From: Lophius americanus
Taxonomy: Eukaryota > Chordata > Actinopteri > Lophiiformes > Lophiidae
Assembly (NCBI GenBank): GCA_037951165.1
Contig: JBBDHG010000127.1
Span: 646,001 to 710,000 of the forward strand
Direction: 5' to 3'
Length of the DNA: 64,000 nucleotides
The notes beneath the pieces were generated by a model that was given only the letters and a program-made list of their open reading frames with translations, was not told the DNA's origin and searched no databases. Shown piece by piece: positions 48,613 through 61,384 of the stretch (positions are counted from its first letter, which is position 1; every line of letters starts with the position of its first letter). The translations under genes were made by a program, and so were the position numbers.

Positions 48613-50365
48613 TAACTGCCGCTCAGGACAGATATCCTTTTATCACAATCCCCCCGCCCAGTCTGAGCGCCAAATGCGTTGTAATGTACTTATCATCACA
48701 TGTCACCAACTGTAATAAACACTCTTCTTTCTTCCCTCTCTCTGCTGATTTAAACATGTTTATTATTATGTATTGTGGTGTGTTTCCCGGATAACGTTTC
48801 TGAATGGAAGTTGGTCTCAGCAGTAGAGACTACTTAAATCTTCCAGAAGCAGGTTTAGTTGTGTGTGGAACATGAATTTCCTTGGGCCCAACAAAGAAAG
48901 GAGTTAGTTTGAAGAACTCCAACGGGCCAACTGTCTTTTGCCTTCTTAATAACTTATCCATTGTATCACTAGTAGTGCTTGTGCACACAGTGGTGCTAGA
49001 CCATGTCTAGTGGAAAGGGCTGAGGTTAAAAAAATAAGTATAAAGGTGTTTTAGCCATTAGAACCACAGTCTGTTTGTATTTTAAAACAACAGCAGTTAC
49101 ATTTTTGGGGGAACAGGGATTGTGAGCCATTTATCTTTAAAAAAAAAAAAACATCCTTACATTTAGAAGGATACTTGTCATCCACTTGAGTTAGTGAGAA
49201 AGCAACTGACTTTCCTGATTTATAAATATAGCTTGTAGGGATGAGGAAATTTGCATGATTTTAACAGACTATTCATCCTACACACTTGATAATAACACTA
49301 AATTACACCTCTGCCTCCCGTTCCGCTGCACAGATTCATCTCAGTATTTTATAACCTACTCCTAACCCTCGATGTCTATCACTGATAAAAGTTTCATGCA
49401 AATCGCTCCATAACTTTATGAGTTGAATGGCTGCCCTCGGGGTTGTTGTAATTTTAAGAAAGTAAAACGATGAATCCTCCCCATCAAACTGGATCTGCTC
49501 CAAAACTCATCGGTTCCCTCTTTTGGAACGGTGCCCTACTCTTCCGATTCATGGTTATCCAGGAACTAATTTATGTTGAAAAATGACTAAAATGGTCAAG
49601 AAGTCTCATCTTGCTATGTTCAAAAAGTCAGGAAAATCTGCTCCCTTAACCAGATGCACTGCTTGCTGAAAGCCCAACCCTTCAAGATTCCTCAGAATCT
49701 CTCAGGTGGTTTATCCATGACAGAATTAATACAAAAATATTAATTAAAGCCAAATATTTCAGAAAAGTAAAAAAAAAAAAGCCTCTTTATTTACATCCAC
49801 AAGGGCATTGTCATTTTAGATGCAGAGGGGTCCTCCCCAAATCGGAAGTTTGATCCGATCCTCGGACCAGTCTTCGTTTCATAGTCCTCTTGATGAAGAA
49901 CCGGAACCCCAATTTGACCCCAAGTTAGAAAGGTAGTCTGTATAAGACAGAAGAATAAATAAAACAAATAACTGTAACAATTCTTGGGGTTGTAAAGCAC
50001 ACTAAGACTGAAAAGGTGCTAGCTATAACTACAACCCATTTACCCGACCTCCTTCGCAGAAGTAGCAAACATCAAACTAATTCAAACAGACTTGTTTTGG
50101 TCAGGTACACACTCAGAGAATACACACTCACGGAGCTCCTGCCTCTTTCCCCAGCCTGGCCACGATGTTTGTTATTACCACCCGCTATGACGATCTCACC
50201 ATGATGACACCTCTTTACTCATCATGCAAGAATAATACCACCACATTTTCTTGATGCTGTGAAACAAGCATTGGGATCATGTGTTCATCATCGGTAGTAA
50301 GTGGGATATTAAGGAAAAAGTTATTTTTAAATCGATCAAGATCTAATTTTCTTTCACTGATATAT
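48613..50365. other. Intergenic DNA
   Basis: No gene recognised. One short repeat-like segment at 49795-49925 is listed separately. Confidence 0.5.
49795..49925 (+). repeat. Fish interspersed repeat fragment
   Basis: Contains ccccaaatcggaagtttgat, ccgatcctcggacc, agtcctcttgatgaagaacc and gaaccccaatttgacccc. From memory this matches a common teleost repeat that reads 'caatcggaaggttggtggtt', then 'gagcaagacactgaaccccaa'. Limits are approximate. Confidence 0.45.
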
Positions 50366-50998
50366 CATCAATCAATCAATCTTTATTTATATAGCGCCAA
50401 TTCACAACGACAGTTGTCTCAAGGTGCTTTCCAGAAAGAGCAGGTCTAGGCCAGACTCTTTATATAATTATCTACAGGACCCAACAAATTCCTCCTTGAG
50501 CAGCACTTGGCGACAATAGCGTGAAATAAACTGCCCTTTAACCGGCAGAAATCTCGAGCAGATCCAAGACTCAGGGTGGACGGCCTACTGCCATGACCGG
50601 TCGGATTTGAAAAAAAAGAGAGTGAAAGCGAGAAAGAGAGAGACACAGGTGAGGAGAGATACCGACGGGGGAAAAGCAGCAAAGATATCAGCTATAATCC
50701 ACTTTCTCCAACCGCTCCATGGTCGGGCCGCGGCAGCAGCAGGGATCCCAGGTTGATAATAACATTAATATTAATGTAACATATAGTGATAGCTTATGGG
50801 GAAATACTATACAATAATAATAATAATGATAACAATAATCATCATCATGAGCATCGTGTGATCAGTGGACATCCAGCAGGTCCACAGCAGCAGATGCAAT
50901 CACCAACCATGTGACCTTACAGGGCGAGAAAACCCAAAGACTCCAGGGAAGAAGTCAAGTTAGTAACATGCATTTAATCCATTAACATGCATTAAACC
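50366..50998 (+). repeat. Fish interspersed repeat (tttatatagcgccaattcac type)
   Basis: Begins with (ATCA)n then ctttatttatatagcgccaa and ctcaaggtgctttccagaaa. It continues with gagcagcacttggcgacaat, cagaaatctcgagcagatcc, atcaccaaccatgtgacctt and acagggcgagaaaaccc, and ends agttagtaacatgcat. This ordered set of strings recurs across teleost genomes. It has no coding capacity. Confidence 0.7.
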
Positions 50999-51264
50999 AT
51001 GTAACATTCATTAAAAATATATGAAATCTCTCTGAATGACTCTTACCTCAGCTGCATGTTTGCGGTAGCACATCTAATACTCTTTTACGGTAATGTGACC
51101 CATAACATGATATTCTCAGTAAAGTATATATTTTAATCTCCTTGATCCAGATTTTGATCCAGATTTAGGAGATTATAATCAAGATCTTGATCGAGTTGTA
51201 ACTATTAGAGAAACATCATGCCTTGGGATTTAACTATTATTCTTCATGATTCTAACTATATTGC

Positions 51265-51472
51265 AGGACGGTGGTATAATCGGTCACACAGTTGCCTCAC
51301 TCCAAGAGGGGTCCGGGTTCCACCTTTTTCTTTGGGTCCTCTCTGTGTAGAGTTTGCGTGTTCTCCCAATGGTTGCGGCTACTTGGCGTACCCCGCGTCT
51401 CGTCCAGTGTCAGCTGCGATATGCTAAAGCCCCATTCGACTTTGAACGGGATAAGCGGTTAAAGAAAATGGA
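51265..51472 (+). mobile_element. SINE-like repeat S, copy D
   Basis: Head ggacggtggtataatcggtc and acacagttgcctcact, the box-B-like ggggtccgggttccacc, body tctgtgtagagtttgcgtgt, tail ccagtgtcagctgcgatatg and ggataagcggttaaagaaaa. The centre is deleted relative to copy A, but the 3' end missing from A is present. Confidence 0.68.
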
Positions 51473-52229
51473 AGGATATTAACAATTTGGGGAAAAAGGG
51501 CCAGATATTAATCAATCCATATGCGTACCATGATCTGATACCGCAATTCAGTATTTTTTTGTTTCACTACATTAGATCAATCTAGTTAGTAATTGCTTTC
51601 CACATTCTGTTGAAGAATACAAACAGCAAACTCTTGTATTGTTATATCTGTGGGCCATATTGCAAATACTTTTTCATACTACGACTCATTTCTAGAATTA
51701 ATGATAGTAATAATATTTCCATGATGTCCCCGTGGGACCAGTTAACTGCAGGTGGATATAATGTTGAGAAAACTGCAGGAGCTAACATGGGGTGAGGATG
51801 AGGACCGGAGAGATCCAGCCAAGGAGAGTGAGATTGTGGAGGGAGAGTGGTGCCTCAGAAAACACATCCCTATCTTTATTAGCCATGAGAAGGAGGTCTT
51901 ATCAACACCGCAGTTTCCTGTCGGTGTTTGCTGCCCTGTTTCCACGCAGCTTTATTCTTGAGGTCTGATTACAATCTTTTCTCACACTCTGAAGGTTTAT
52001 GAATGATGTTCTGAGAAGACCACGTTGTTTTAATGTTGTTAAAATTGGCTCTCTTTATGAATATGAACTCTTACCTATGAATAAAAAATCACAACTCTGA
52101 CTTTCTACAAGTCTACCCCCAGCAGATAGGAAGTTCATTATAAAAGTAACACATGCTGAAAATTACAGCAACATTTCAGCACATTTAGATGGAAAACAAT
52201 CTTTGAAGAAGGGTAAGGAAGCCTCGTCT
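51473..52229. other. Intergenic DNA
   Basis: Nothing recognised. Short open frames near 51750-51960 lack any recognisable motif. Confidence 0.5.
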
Positions 52230-52759
52230 CCTTAAATTAAACACGCAGTATTAGTAAAAAAGTAGTAGTAAATGTTAAATCTAAATTTGAATGCACATTG
52301 GGATGTTTAACACTTACTTTCATATTTATATTTGGCGTTAAATGACACGTCTAGAGTTATATTTAACATTTAGTTTTGGATTGTATACTTATATTTAACA
52401 TTTAAATGAAGTTGACAAGTGAAGACATATATTTAACATTTAGACTTAGATTATCCATGTTTGTTTTATATACACACTTAGATTTAATATTTAGGATTAT
52501 ATTCAACATTAAGATTTTACATGTAGATTAAGACAGATGTAAAGATTAAGATTAAGATTTGGCATTATATTATGCATTTATATTTTGATTTTACATTAAG
52601 ATTTAGATTATACATTTACATTAAGATTACGTATCTGGATTTACGTTTCGCATTTAAATTCAACATTTAAATTTGTTAACACATTTAGATCTATCATTTT
52701 CATTCATATTGCACATTTAGATTTTAGATGTAATATTTATATTTAGATTATATGCTTTG

Positions 52760-52813
<54 letters not shown>

Positions 52814-52990
52814 GAGTATACCTTTAGATTCAGAGTTAATGTTCAGATTGAACGTATGGATTTAGATCTTAGTTTTAGTATTTTTAGATATACATTCAGA
52901 CTTATATTTAACTTTTAGATTTAATATTTAGACTTCATACTAAACATTTTGATTTAATCTTGACGTTTTATTTAATATACTTTTCAAATA
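52230..52990. repeat. Cryptically simple region built on ATTTAGA / TTTAACATTTA
   Basis: About 760 bp in which short strings such as catttagatt, atatttaacatttag and attaagattt recur every 15-30 bp with drifting spacing, giving a degenerate tandem texture without one fixed period. It encloses an (AT)23 tract at 52765-52811. Confidence 0.8.
52765..52811. repeat. (AT)23 microsatellite
   Basis: Uninterrupted AT tract within the cryptically simple region. Confidence 0.95.
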
Positions 52991-55516
52991 AAACAAACAA
53001 GTCCATGAATATTGACGTAAATGTCAAGAAATGTCACCTTAAAAGGTTTCATACTCCTTTTAAAGATCGTTAAGGGCTAAATGTGGCAGAATGTAGACAT
53101 TAGTTTCAACACACCACCATTCTACCACCCCTAAATCAAAAGTTGATCTTTAACTGGTTAAATGTGTATAAATCAAGAAATCTACTGTGAAAGGAATGAA
53201 ATGAAGCTAACTTGTAATTTGCTGTTGGATAAGCTTCTTATAATCTTACAGTTGTTTGATGTTTGTGACCTCTTAATGTAGAGCTCTGCAAGAATGTGAA
53301 TAGATGTTGAATGCTGTTAAGGGGAAAAAGCTCTTTTTTTTAATTTCTCTTCAGCTTCATACTTGCTCCAAAGCTTCTTCTTTCTTTCTTTTTTAACACC
53401 TTTCTTCCTCGACCCATGTCTCACTGAGTGCTTCTGGTCTGTTTTTATCGAGCAACTGAAGTGTGAATCCATCAACCTGCCTGGCAGCCTGGATCCAACA
53501 GGATCTGAAGTTGGTTCAGGATATCCAATCATGCTTGACCCCGGCAACAACGGTGACAAGGAGAGGTCAAGGGTTTAAGCACAACTACTTTGTGATGTGA
53601 ACAAACTGCTGCTGATGACGGTATTTCTATTTGTTCATTGTATTTCTTTGGTCAATTACTTTTACTTAATGATGCATTTTCTCTCCTTTAATTACCCTTC
53701 TCCTCAGACCTTCATCTTCTTATATGATGAATTTCTTGCCTGGATTCTGTTTATTACGACACTTCTTACCTTCACCAAATCAGTCCACTGACCCATGGTC
53801 TCCTTCCAAATTTACCCACTCTCCCCCGGAGCAAGTCTTGTCCCATTTGCCTTCTTGAAATTCAGATGAGTAGAATGTCAGTAGTTGTTATCGTCTGGAC
53901 TTTGGTGGGATCTTATTTATTTCCAGAGGAGAAGCGAGGGGGATTAACAGAAGATACTTCAACTTCATCATGTTATTTGACTTAACGCTTAACCGTCCGG
54001 CTCCTTTCTTGCACATTCTATTATTATTGTGCCACTTTTACTCTTTTTTTTAAATTTCTTATATTGTTTTTAGTGTCTCATTTTCTAGTGCCGTTATTGT
54101 GTTTTTTAATTACATTATTTATTATTGATTTAGTCCACTTCAGGCTGCATGCCTGTTCATTAAATGACAATAAAGTTTATTTCCTTGTTTCTTCTGCTCA
54201 GCTCTGATCGGTTTATGCCACTGAAATACTGAAAATATAACATATTAAATGTACAACACTCATATGCTCTCTCCAAAGTATCACATTTCAACAAAGCTCT
54301 GTACTTATTTGCAAATACTGTTTTTATAATTGGTATAGTCAAAAGTTGAAGTTTTGATTTACCATGTAATTGATGATAGAAACTGAATAAAATCATAATT
54401 TTGATAATAATGAACGTGTAATAACACTGTTGTGTGACTATCAGCTAGATGTGGCAATGACAGAATATGCATCTTGTTATTTATTAACTTATTTAAGTGC
54501 TCTCTGAATCAACATTACACTTATTCCCTTTGTAGTGTTAAATGAACTATCCCTAATAATCCCTTAAATTGCCTGAAGAACTGAAAAAACCTTCATCCTG
54601 CAAGTTAAGATGCGCTAATGGTAATGAAAAACTGGAAATACTATAACAATTATTATTTTTATAGATTTATTTTCCCTCATTTTCCCTTTGAGAGGAGCTA
54701 TCTGTTTCCCCCGGCTCCTTGTGTTTATGCCATAGCAAAGCTAATCTCCTGCTGGCTGCCTCATTATATTTGATGATCATAATTTATATGACGGTAGTAT
54801 CAATATCCTTATCCACCTCTTATTTGTGATAATGTCAAAAATGGTTCTGGAACCTCTCATTCAGTATTTAATCATTTGGCTGAAATCGAGTTTCAGTCTA
54901 GCCACTCACGCAATATAGTTGTCGTCACTAAAAACAACAAGATGAACGGTACCTCCAACCGACTGTTAATGATAATTTATGGGTGGTTGCTTCTGACACT
55001 CAATTGAGTATTTTTTCTTTTTTTTTTTTATAAAACAGAAGTTGAAAAGTACTTAGACAACACCTGCATCATGTTATTGGCTTTAAACACAATACAAGCA
55101 ATGACAGAGGGTTGGATGTAATCCAAAGTCGTGTGTCTGAACCGCCGGCAAGGAAACTTTCGGCGGCCGAGTTGGTGAATGATTGATAATAAGAAAATTA
55201 TATGACAGCTGCTTCTTCAAAAAAAAAATAGAAGAAAATCCTGTCGGAACAAGGATGTAATATTCTGCAGAATATCTGAGGAGAGCAGTGCGATCTTTGC
55301 CATAGAGGCTTTTTTAAAATCTATTTCTTTTACTAATAATTCTTCGTCTGCTTTTAGCAGGATTACTCAAAATATAATGAACAGATTGTGATGGTATTTT
55401 TTGGACGCAGGGTCCATTTAATAATCCCTTAAACTTTGTGACGTTGGCTCCAGATGATGATCCAGATGTTTGAGTTTGTTTAGTGATTTTTAACGCTCGT
55501 TATAAAAATGTTGAAT
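52991..55516. other. AT-rich intergenic DNA
   Basis: No gene, RNA or named repeat recognised. Confidence 0.5.
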
Positions 55517-55602
55517 CACCTGTCTTCTCCAGGGTGTAAACCACCTGTCGCTCCATGTCAGCTGGGATAGACTCAAACTTCCTCGCGACCCTGACCAGGA
55601 AT
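55517..55602 (+). mobile_element. SINE-like repeat S, copy E (3' end only)
   Basis: cacctgtcttctccagggtg, then gtaaaccacctgtcgctcca, gtcagctgggatagactcaa and ctcgcgaccctgacc match the usual 3' part of repeat S ('cagctgggataggctc'). Confidence 0.65.
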
Positions 55603-55916
55603 CACAGGGAATGACAGCTTCATATTTGAGTAGTACGGTAGAATGAGGAAGAAAAAAAATCATTAACAAGGAACAACAAGGAACACACAACACCACTGTG
55701 AACCCGTATCGATAGATGATAAATATATTATAAGTTTCTTACAACAGTTTATTGTGAGGACTAATAATAACATTAAAACATTTTGTAAATCCTTTATAAG
55801 AGTCATAAGAGTCATTTTGTAAAGTGATAGTGACATTTGGCTTCTATGAGGAAACAATTAATTATACTACAACTTAAATCAAACTGTAGCTCAGACTTTC
55901 AGCCCGATGTCAAAAT

Positions 55917-55999
55917 TATATATATACATATATCTATATATACATATATATCTATATAGATATATATAGATATATATGTATATATATCTATATATATCC
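55917..55999. repeat. TATATA/GATA palindromic microsatellite
   Basis: About 80 bp of TA dinucleotides with regularly placed C and G, forming imperfect inverted repeats around 55953-55970. Confidence 0.85.
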
Positions 56000-56112
56000 C
56001 ATTTCTTGAATAACCGTCTGTCATGTCCCCTCTGTGCCTCTTGGGGGTGATACACTAACAATTTCAGTTTTTCTGGACGTAGCTCATTTAGTAACCTGGA
56101 ACATCTGCGGCT

Positions 56113-56208
56113 CCCAGGAGATCATGTTTATTTAAGGCCGTGCTGCAGACTAATCTTTCCCTCTCTTCTCTTCCACAAGCAACATGCATCACCGTTTGGT
56201 CTTGATGA
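56113..56208 (+). repeat. Local duplicate block, copy 1
   Basis: Matches 57105-57200. Shared: tgtttatttaagg, tgctgcaga, tctcttc, caacatgcatca and gtttggt. Confidence 0.7.
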
Positions 56209-56944
56209 AGGGTATGGAGTTGGCTTTCAGTGGCTGTGCCGCATCATCACATCAATTTGGATTGTGAGCTGATGCAGGTTACTGTTCCTGTCTGCCTGCG
56301 ACCCGCATTGCCACTTGTTGAGGTACAGATGGTTTTAGGTGACAGTTTGGCTGGCAGTGCTGTGTGGGCTAAGAGGTAGCGATCTCCTGTCGTCCTTTCT
56401 GAACGTGCCTGAGTTAGTTAGTGTCTGAGGAGCTGTGGCGCAGGCGGAGGTCTGTTTCATGCTGGTTCAAGGCTCAATTGGTTCTGGCGATAGGAAGATT
56501 AAATTGTTAAATGTACATGCCTTTTCACTGCCTGATCTTCCGAAACCCGTTTCACGGAAGGAATGGGTGAAGAGCCAAAGAGCGGATTCATCTCTGGATG
56601 CTTTGTGAAAAGGTGATGTCTCAAAATACATTGAGTTGCGCCATTCTTGCCATTTCACTGATAAACAGAGTCAGGTCATTAAACTTGTACCTCTGAGCCA
56701 TTCAAGCTTCAGGCCAACCATTTGAGCATCTGCTCATTGATTGTGTTGGGCCATTACCTCCCTCTCGGTCTGATTTTGCTTACATGCTGACTGTGATGTC
56801 TCAGGTTACGAGGTATGCCACTGCATTTCCCTTGCGTTCCCTCACACTGGAATCGGTGATTAGGGCCTTATCCCAGTGAATCTCCACTTTTGGATGATCC
56901 AACGGAATGAGGTGCTAACTTTACCTCCTGCATCGAGCAGATTC

Positions 56945-57004
56945 TGGCTCTCTGCATGATACCATAGAGCATAACCATGCTCTATGGTATCATGCACAGA
57001 GCCA
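56945..57004. repeat. Near-perfect hairpin, 28-nt arms
   Basis: Left arm 56945-56972, loop AACC 56973-56976, right arm 56977-57004. Twenty bp next to the loop pair perfectly; over 28 bp there is one mismatch (C52 against C97 in the last two digits). The 4-nt loop is too small for a usual miRNA precursor. Confidence 0.93.
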
Positions 57005-57104
57005 TGGGGTATTTGAACGTTTCCACCAGACTTTGAATATCAATGTTACGTGAATATTTTGTAGAGATGGGAAGAGACTGGGAAAGGGGGCGGGGAAGTT
57101 GCAC

Positions 57105-57200
57105 CCCGGGAGCTCCTGTTTATTTAAGGTCATGCTGCAGATTATGTCTCTCTCTCTGCTCTTCAAACGGGCAACATGCATCATGGTTTGGTTCTGATGT
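57105..57200 (+). repeat. Local duplicate block, copy 2
   Basis: Second copy of the block at 56113-56208, about 1 kb downstream in the same orientation, with about 75% of positions shared by eye. Confidence 0.7.
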
Positions 57201-57639
57201 TTTGCACCTTACAACATCCTCGCACACACATATATCCTCCACTCATGCACACTTTACACCCCTTACTCTAATAAACGGCCCATATCCATGTGTTGAACAC
57301 TTAGTTCAGTTTAGTTGTCTTACAATTATTTGGTTTAATTTGGTTTTATTGATTAATTAAAACTTTTATTTATAGTCAAACATTGTGTGTGTCCCCTTTT
57401 TTTCTTTGGTCCTAACACTGTCCAACCCATAATGATACCACTGTCATTCCCATTTCTAGGAGTTGGTTTTCAAGCTCAAATTTTTGGCCTTTAACTGGTA
57501 GAGTTATGCGTTCTGTGACTTCTGTCTAGTATGTATGTAATGTAAATGTAAAGTGCATTATAAATTAAATGTATTATTATTATTATTATTAGTATTACCT
57601 AATGGGAAGCCTGAAAAATAAATTTAAATTCTTCTTTGC

Positions 57640-57672
<33 letters not shown>

Positions 57673-58239
57673 TTGTGTCTGTGCATTAGGAGGCAGTGTC
57701 TAAAACGATTGACCGTACTGATGTGAGCTGTCAAAGGAAGTCTCTTTTTTTCCTGCCAGACACGACCTAACCAAACAGTCACATGAACACACACACACTG
57801 GTGCTCCTTCAGCCGCAGGGATCAAGTCACACCAATTAGTATGCACCAGTTGATTTACTGTGGAAATGGACTACAGCCCACAGGCAAAAAATGAAGGTTC
57901 AGAGGGCCGGAGCTGTTTGTCTGTCCTGGGTAAACAGACGTTAGCGTTACAGCGCAGTGAGAATAATTAGCTTCACAGTTGATTTTTAGATGTGCAATGG
58001 CTTTTACAGTTTAATAACTAATTACCGGGTTATGGGCAATAAAACATATATTCACTCGCGCATCGATTTGAAAGCGAAAAACAAATGGTGCAAAAAAAAG
58101 AAAAATTTAGGCAAATTTCAAATGTAAAAGGCTAAAATCACTCTATTATGTACTATTTAGTAAGTACTGCTAATTAGTACATGAGTAAGTCACCATATTG
58201 AATACACTTATTTAGCCTAGTAAAATAACAACTTAAATT
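57201..58239. other. Intergenic DNA with microsatellites
   Basis: A short (ATT)n tail at 57572-57590 follows atgtaaagtgcattataaat, a string that often precedes such tails in fish retroposed repeats. A GT tract lies at 57642-57670. No gene seen. Confidence 0.5.
57642..57670. repeat. GT microsatellite
   Basis: Uninterrupted GT tract. Confidence 0.93.
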
Positions 58240-59363
58240 CTTTGAGCAATAACATGTGGAAAAGACACCATTGTTGTGGAAATGTAGTCGTTAAAATTAA
58301 TGGGAAAATTACTGCAAGAACAATTAATTACCATCACAATAATAGTATTATTATGTCATATTACAGATTTTGCTTATGTTTACAGCTAGATTTATCTACA
58401 ATTATATGTTTAAATGGACGGTTGTTAACTGTTATTTTATATAATGTCATTAAAGATCTAATCAGAACGAACGAAACGAAAATTATTATTCGTTGGCTGA
58501 CAGTATATCTGCTTTTAATTTATTAATTTAGTGTAGTTTGTGAAATAATATTCTGCAAGAATGACTAATATTGAAATGTAATTTTTAAAAATGTTTTGTA
58601 TAATTTACGGTAAAATACCACAGCTGGTTGACAGAATTTCCCAATAAAAAATACGAAGACCATATGCAAAAACATTACAGTAAAATACCATGAAACATAA
58701 CAGATCACTTGTAAACGTGTTGATGGTACAAGGGCATTACATAAAAGGACAGTAAATTCCAATAATAACAGATTCTTTTAAACTTTGAAATAAACAGTAT
58801 TAAACAATTGTTCTTCCCGTAAAAATTAAGGTTTGCTCTTCTTGAATGGTTGAAGGTTTTTGACTGTAATTTGAAAGTACTTAGCACTCAAACATTTGCT
58901 AGTATAAATTACGTGGAAAAAAACAGTAAATAAGCAGTTAATAACTTTTTTTTTATCGTCAAATTGTGTGGAAACACAGATAAACACATTTTACTGTGAA
59001 AACATAAACTTTTGGTAAAATTTACAGAAAAATTAAACAATGTCACAAGCAAGTCATCACCATCAAAGTATCAATATTATTCCGTCTAAATTACAGATTT
59101 TAGTGGAATGTGCATTAAATTTGCTGTAAAAAAAACGTTTATAATTGTGAAATACTGTTGCGTTCAAAGTTTAATGAATTCATTTATTGTAATTTATTGT
59201 TGATTTCTGTATTTGTACCTTAAAAAAGTTTACAATAAATGTGTTTTTTTGATGGTAATTTACCTTCATGTCTCGTTAATGGTCACTGTATGACATTCTT
59301 GCTACCCAAACTGCGTGTGTTTTACCGTGTATTACATAAAACACACAATGTTCTTTACAGTGT
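58240..59363. mobile_element. AT-rich element built on ACAGTAAAA motifs
   Basis: Repeated direct and inverted copies of tttacagt/acagtaaa and cggtaaaa (for example near 58607, 58677, 58750, 58924 and 58990). The right end reads ctttacagtgta at 59353-59364, after ttaccttcatgtctcgttaa and tggtcactgtatgacattct. This closing order is familiar from a teleost non-autonomous repeat. No coding capacity is evident. Confidence 0.55.
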
Positions 59364-61384
59364 ATGATGCTGGATGTGCTGAATGTGTTTTTATACTCAT
59401 TCCAATATGAATATATGAGACGTTTGGATGAATGTGTGCAGATGCTTTCTATGCGGCATACTTTGTTTGATAAAAGAGTTTCCTTCGTGCAGTTGCATCT
59501 TGGGAAAATATTTTCCGTCTTAATGATTTTCTTTTTGCGAGCTATCTCATTTATTCCTGCTTGGGGAGCGTCTTGTGCTCCCTGGTGTTTTCTGCGTGTG
59601 GACATAGTCCAGCGGCTTTTTTCATTACAGATTCTCCATGTTGTAAAGTTATCTGCAAAGTAAAATCCCCCATCTCTACTCACCAAAGTTGTGATCAATA
59701 ATACAATGTTGCATCAAAGAGTTGCGCCCTAGCCTGGAAATGGAGGAGAAGATTATAGGATTATCAATCCTCAATCCTCATTCCTATATGGAATGTAAAT
59801 TCCTCATTGCTCAGATTGCACCTGTAACACTCATGAAAACAAATAACATGCTTGCATTTGTTTGACATTGGAAGCCTCTGATGTGTTCAGAGACCCATTA
59901 AGTGACCACAATATGAGGAGTTTATTCTTCCATTGGATTGACTATCTATCCGGAGCAGCCGTATGTGACACCTTCATCCCACCAGGATGCAACAGGCAAT
60001 TATTTCACTATTGATTCTCTCTTTGAGGCCCAGAGATCTGCAAAGTAATGAAAAAAACAAAAGGACTTTGAAAGGTTGGTGGCATTTGGTCTCTTTAGTA
60101 ACGGATTAATAGCGTTGTAGGAGGATTTGGTTTTGAGGCAATGCAGTATGTTTGGATCAACATACAAAGAAACCAACAGAACCTAAACGCACCGCTGCTG
60201 TATCAGAACACTAAACTGTTGCAATAACTCCATGTCATAAATGAAGTCATCACTAAAGGGATTCTTTTAAGATTGTTCAGAAATGTCAGGCTGCTACAAT
60301 CATACAGAAGGACACGAAGATCGGATGCGAGATATCCTGGACAGGGCGGTACTATTTTGTTATTCCCACGTTAACCTTTAATGTCGTACGCAGCTGTTTG
60401 GTTGCGCTCATTTTGAGTCACTATTTCTTATTAAAGAATGTGGCTGAACCTCTTTATAATGTGAACCAGTGGCAGCCCAAGGATGGAGCCCAGAGGAACA
60501 CCAAAGGTCAAAGCGGCCGCTCTGGAGGAGATATTATCCTCCAGAGGGGGATTTCGGGGCGGCATATTTGATCAAGTGACGACTTAAGTAACAGAATTTT
60601 AGTTAGAAAATGTTTAATGTTCAAAGAGTGTAAAAAGACAACAGTTGAGCTAATCTAATTAAAATTACTTATTTTCCACGAAATCAAAGTTTTATCATTA
60701 AATAGATTAAAAACATTTTTTTTTAACGGTTTAAAAATATCCTTGACGAAATAATTCTTCTTCTTATGATACATTTAGAGTGTCAAAGATATTCATTTAA
60801 TGAATCCTCCAAATAAATAATATTTTGATGTTCTTTTTTCCCTTGGTGAGGATATTAAAGGGTTAATACTAAAGCAGTGTGGAGGTTAAAAAGGAGGTTA
60901 ACTGTCAAATAACCCTCAAAACAATGCTCCCTAAGATGAGATGTAATAATTATAGAAAACATAATCCCCTGCTCTGATTGTGAAGTTCCCTTTAAACTGT
61001 TAGGTCCTTCTAAATCGATCACCTTTTTTGGCTTTATCAAGTCATAGTTTTAAGTTAAATCCAATAAAGCGGAGTTTAAAAAGCTAATTAAATTTGACAT
61101 TAGTATAATTATCCATACACTCCTTAATCACCATTTTCCTGCTTCCAACCCAGAGTGTCCATTTGCTTTTCCTAACCCTTAAAGCAAATTAATTAATTAA
61201 TTAAAAACTCAGACCTATCATTTTTTTTAGAGTTTTAATTATACAAGCGCAACTTTTTGGCAGAGAATGTTTTTTGAAAACTATTTGAACCTTGTCAGAG
61301 TTTTTTTTGTTGTATCAAGTTACATAAGTATTTTCAGTAATTACTCACATTCTGAAATATGACAAAAATAATTTTACGTATCGC
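59364..61384. other. Intergenic DNA
   Basis: No gene recognised. The text around 60470-60515 (ggatggagcccagaggaaca) resembles a scrap of a fish repeat that also seems present near 18985. Confidence 0.45.
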
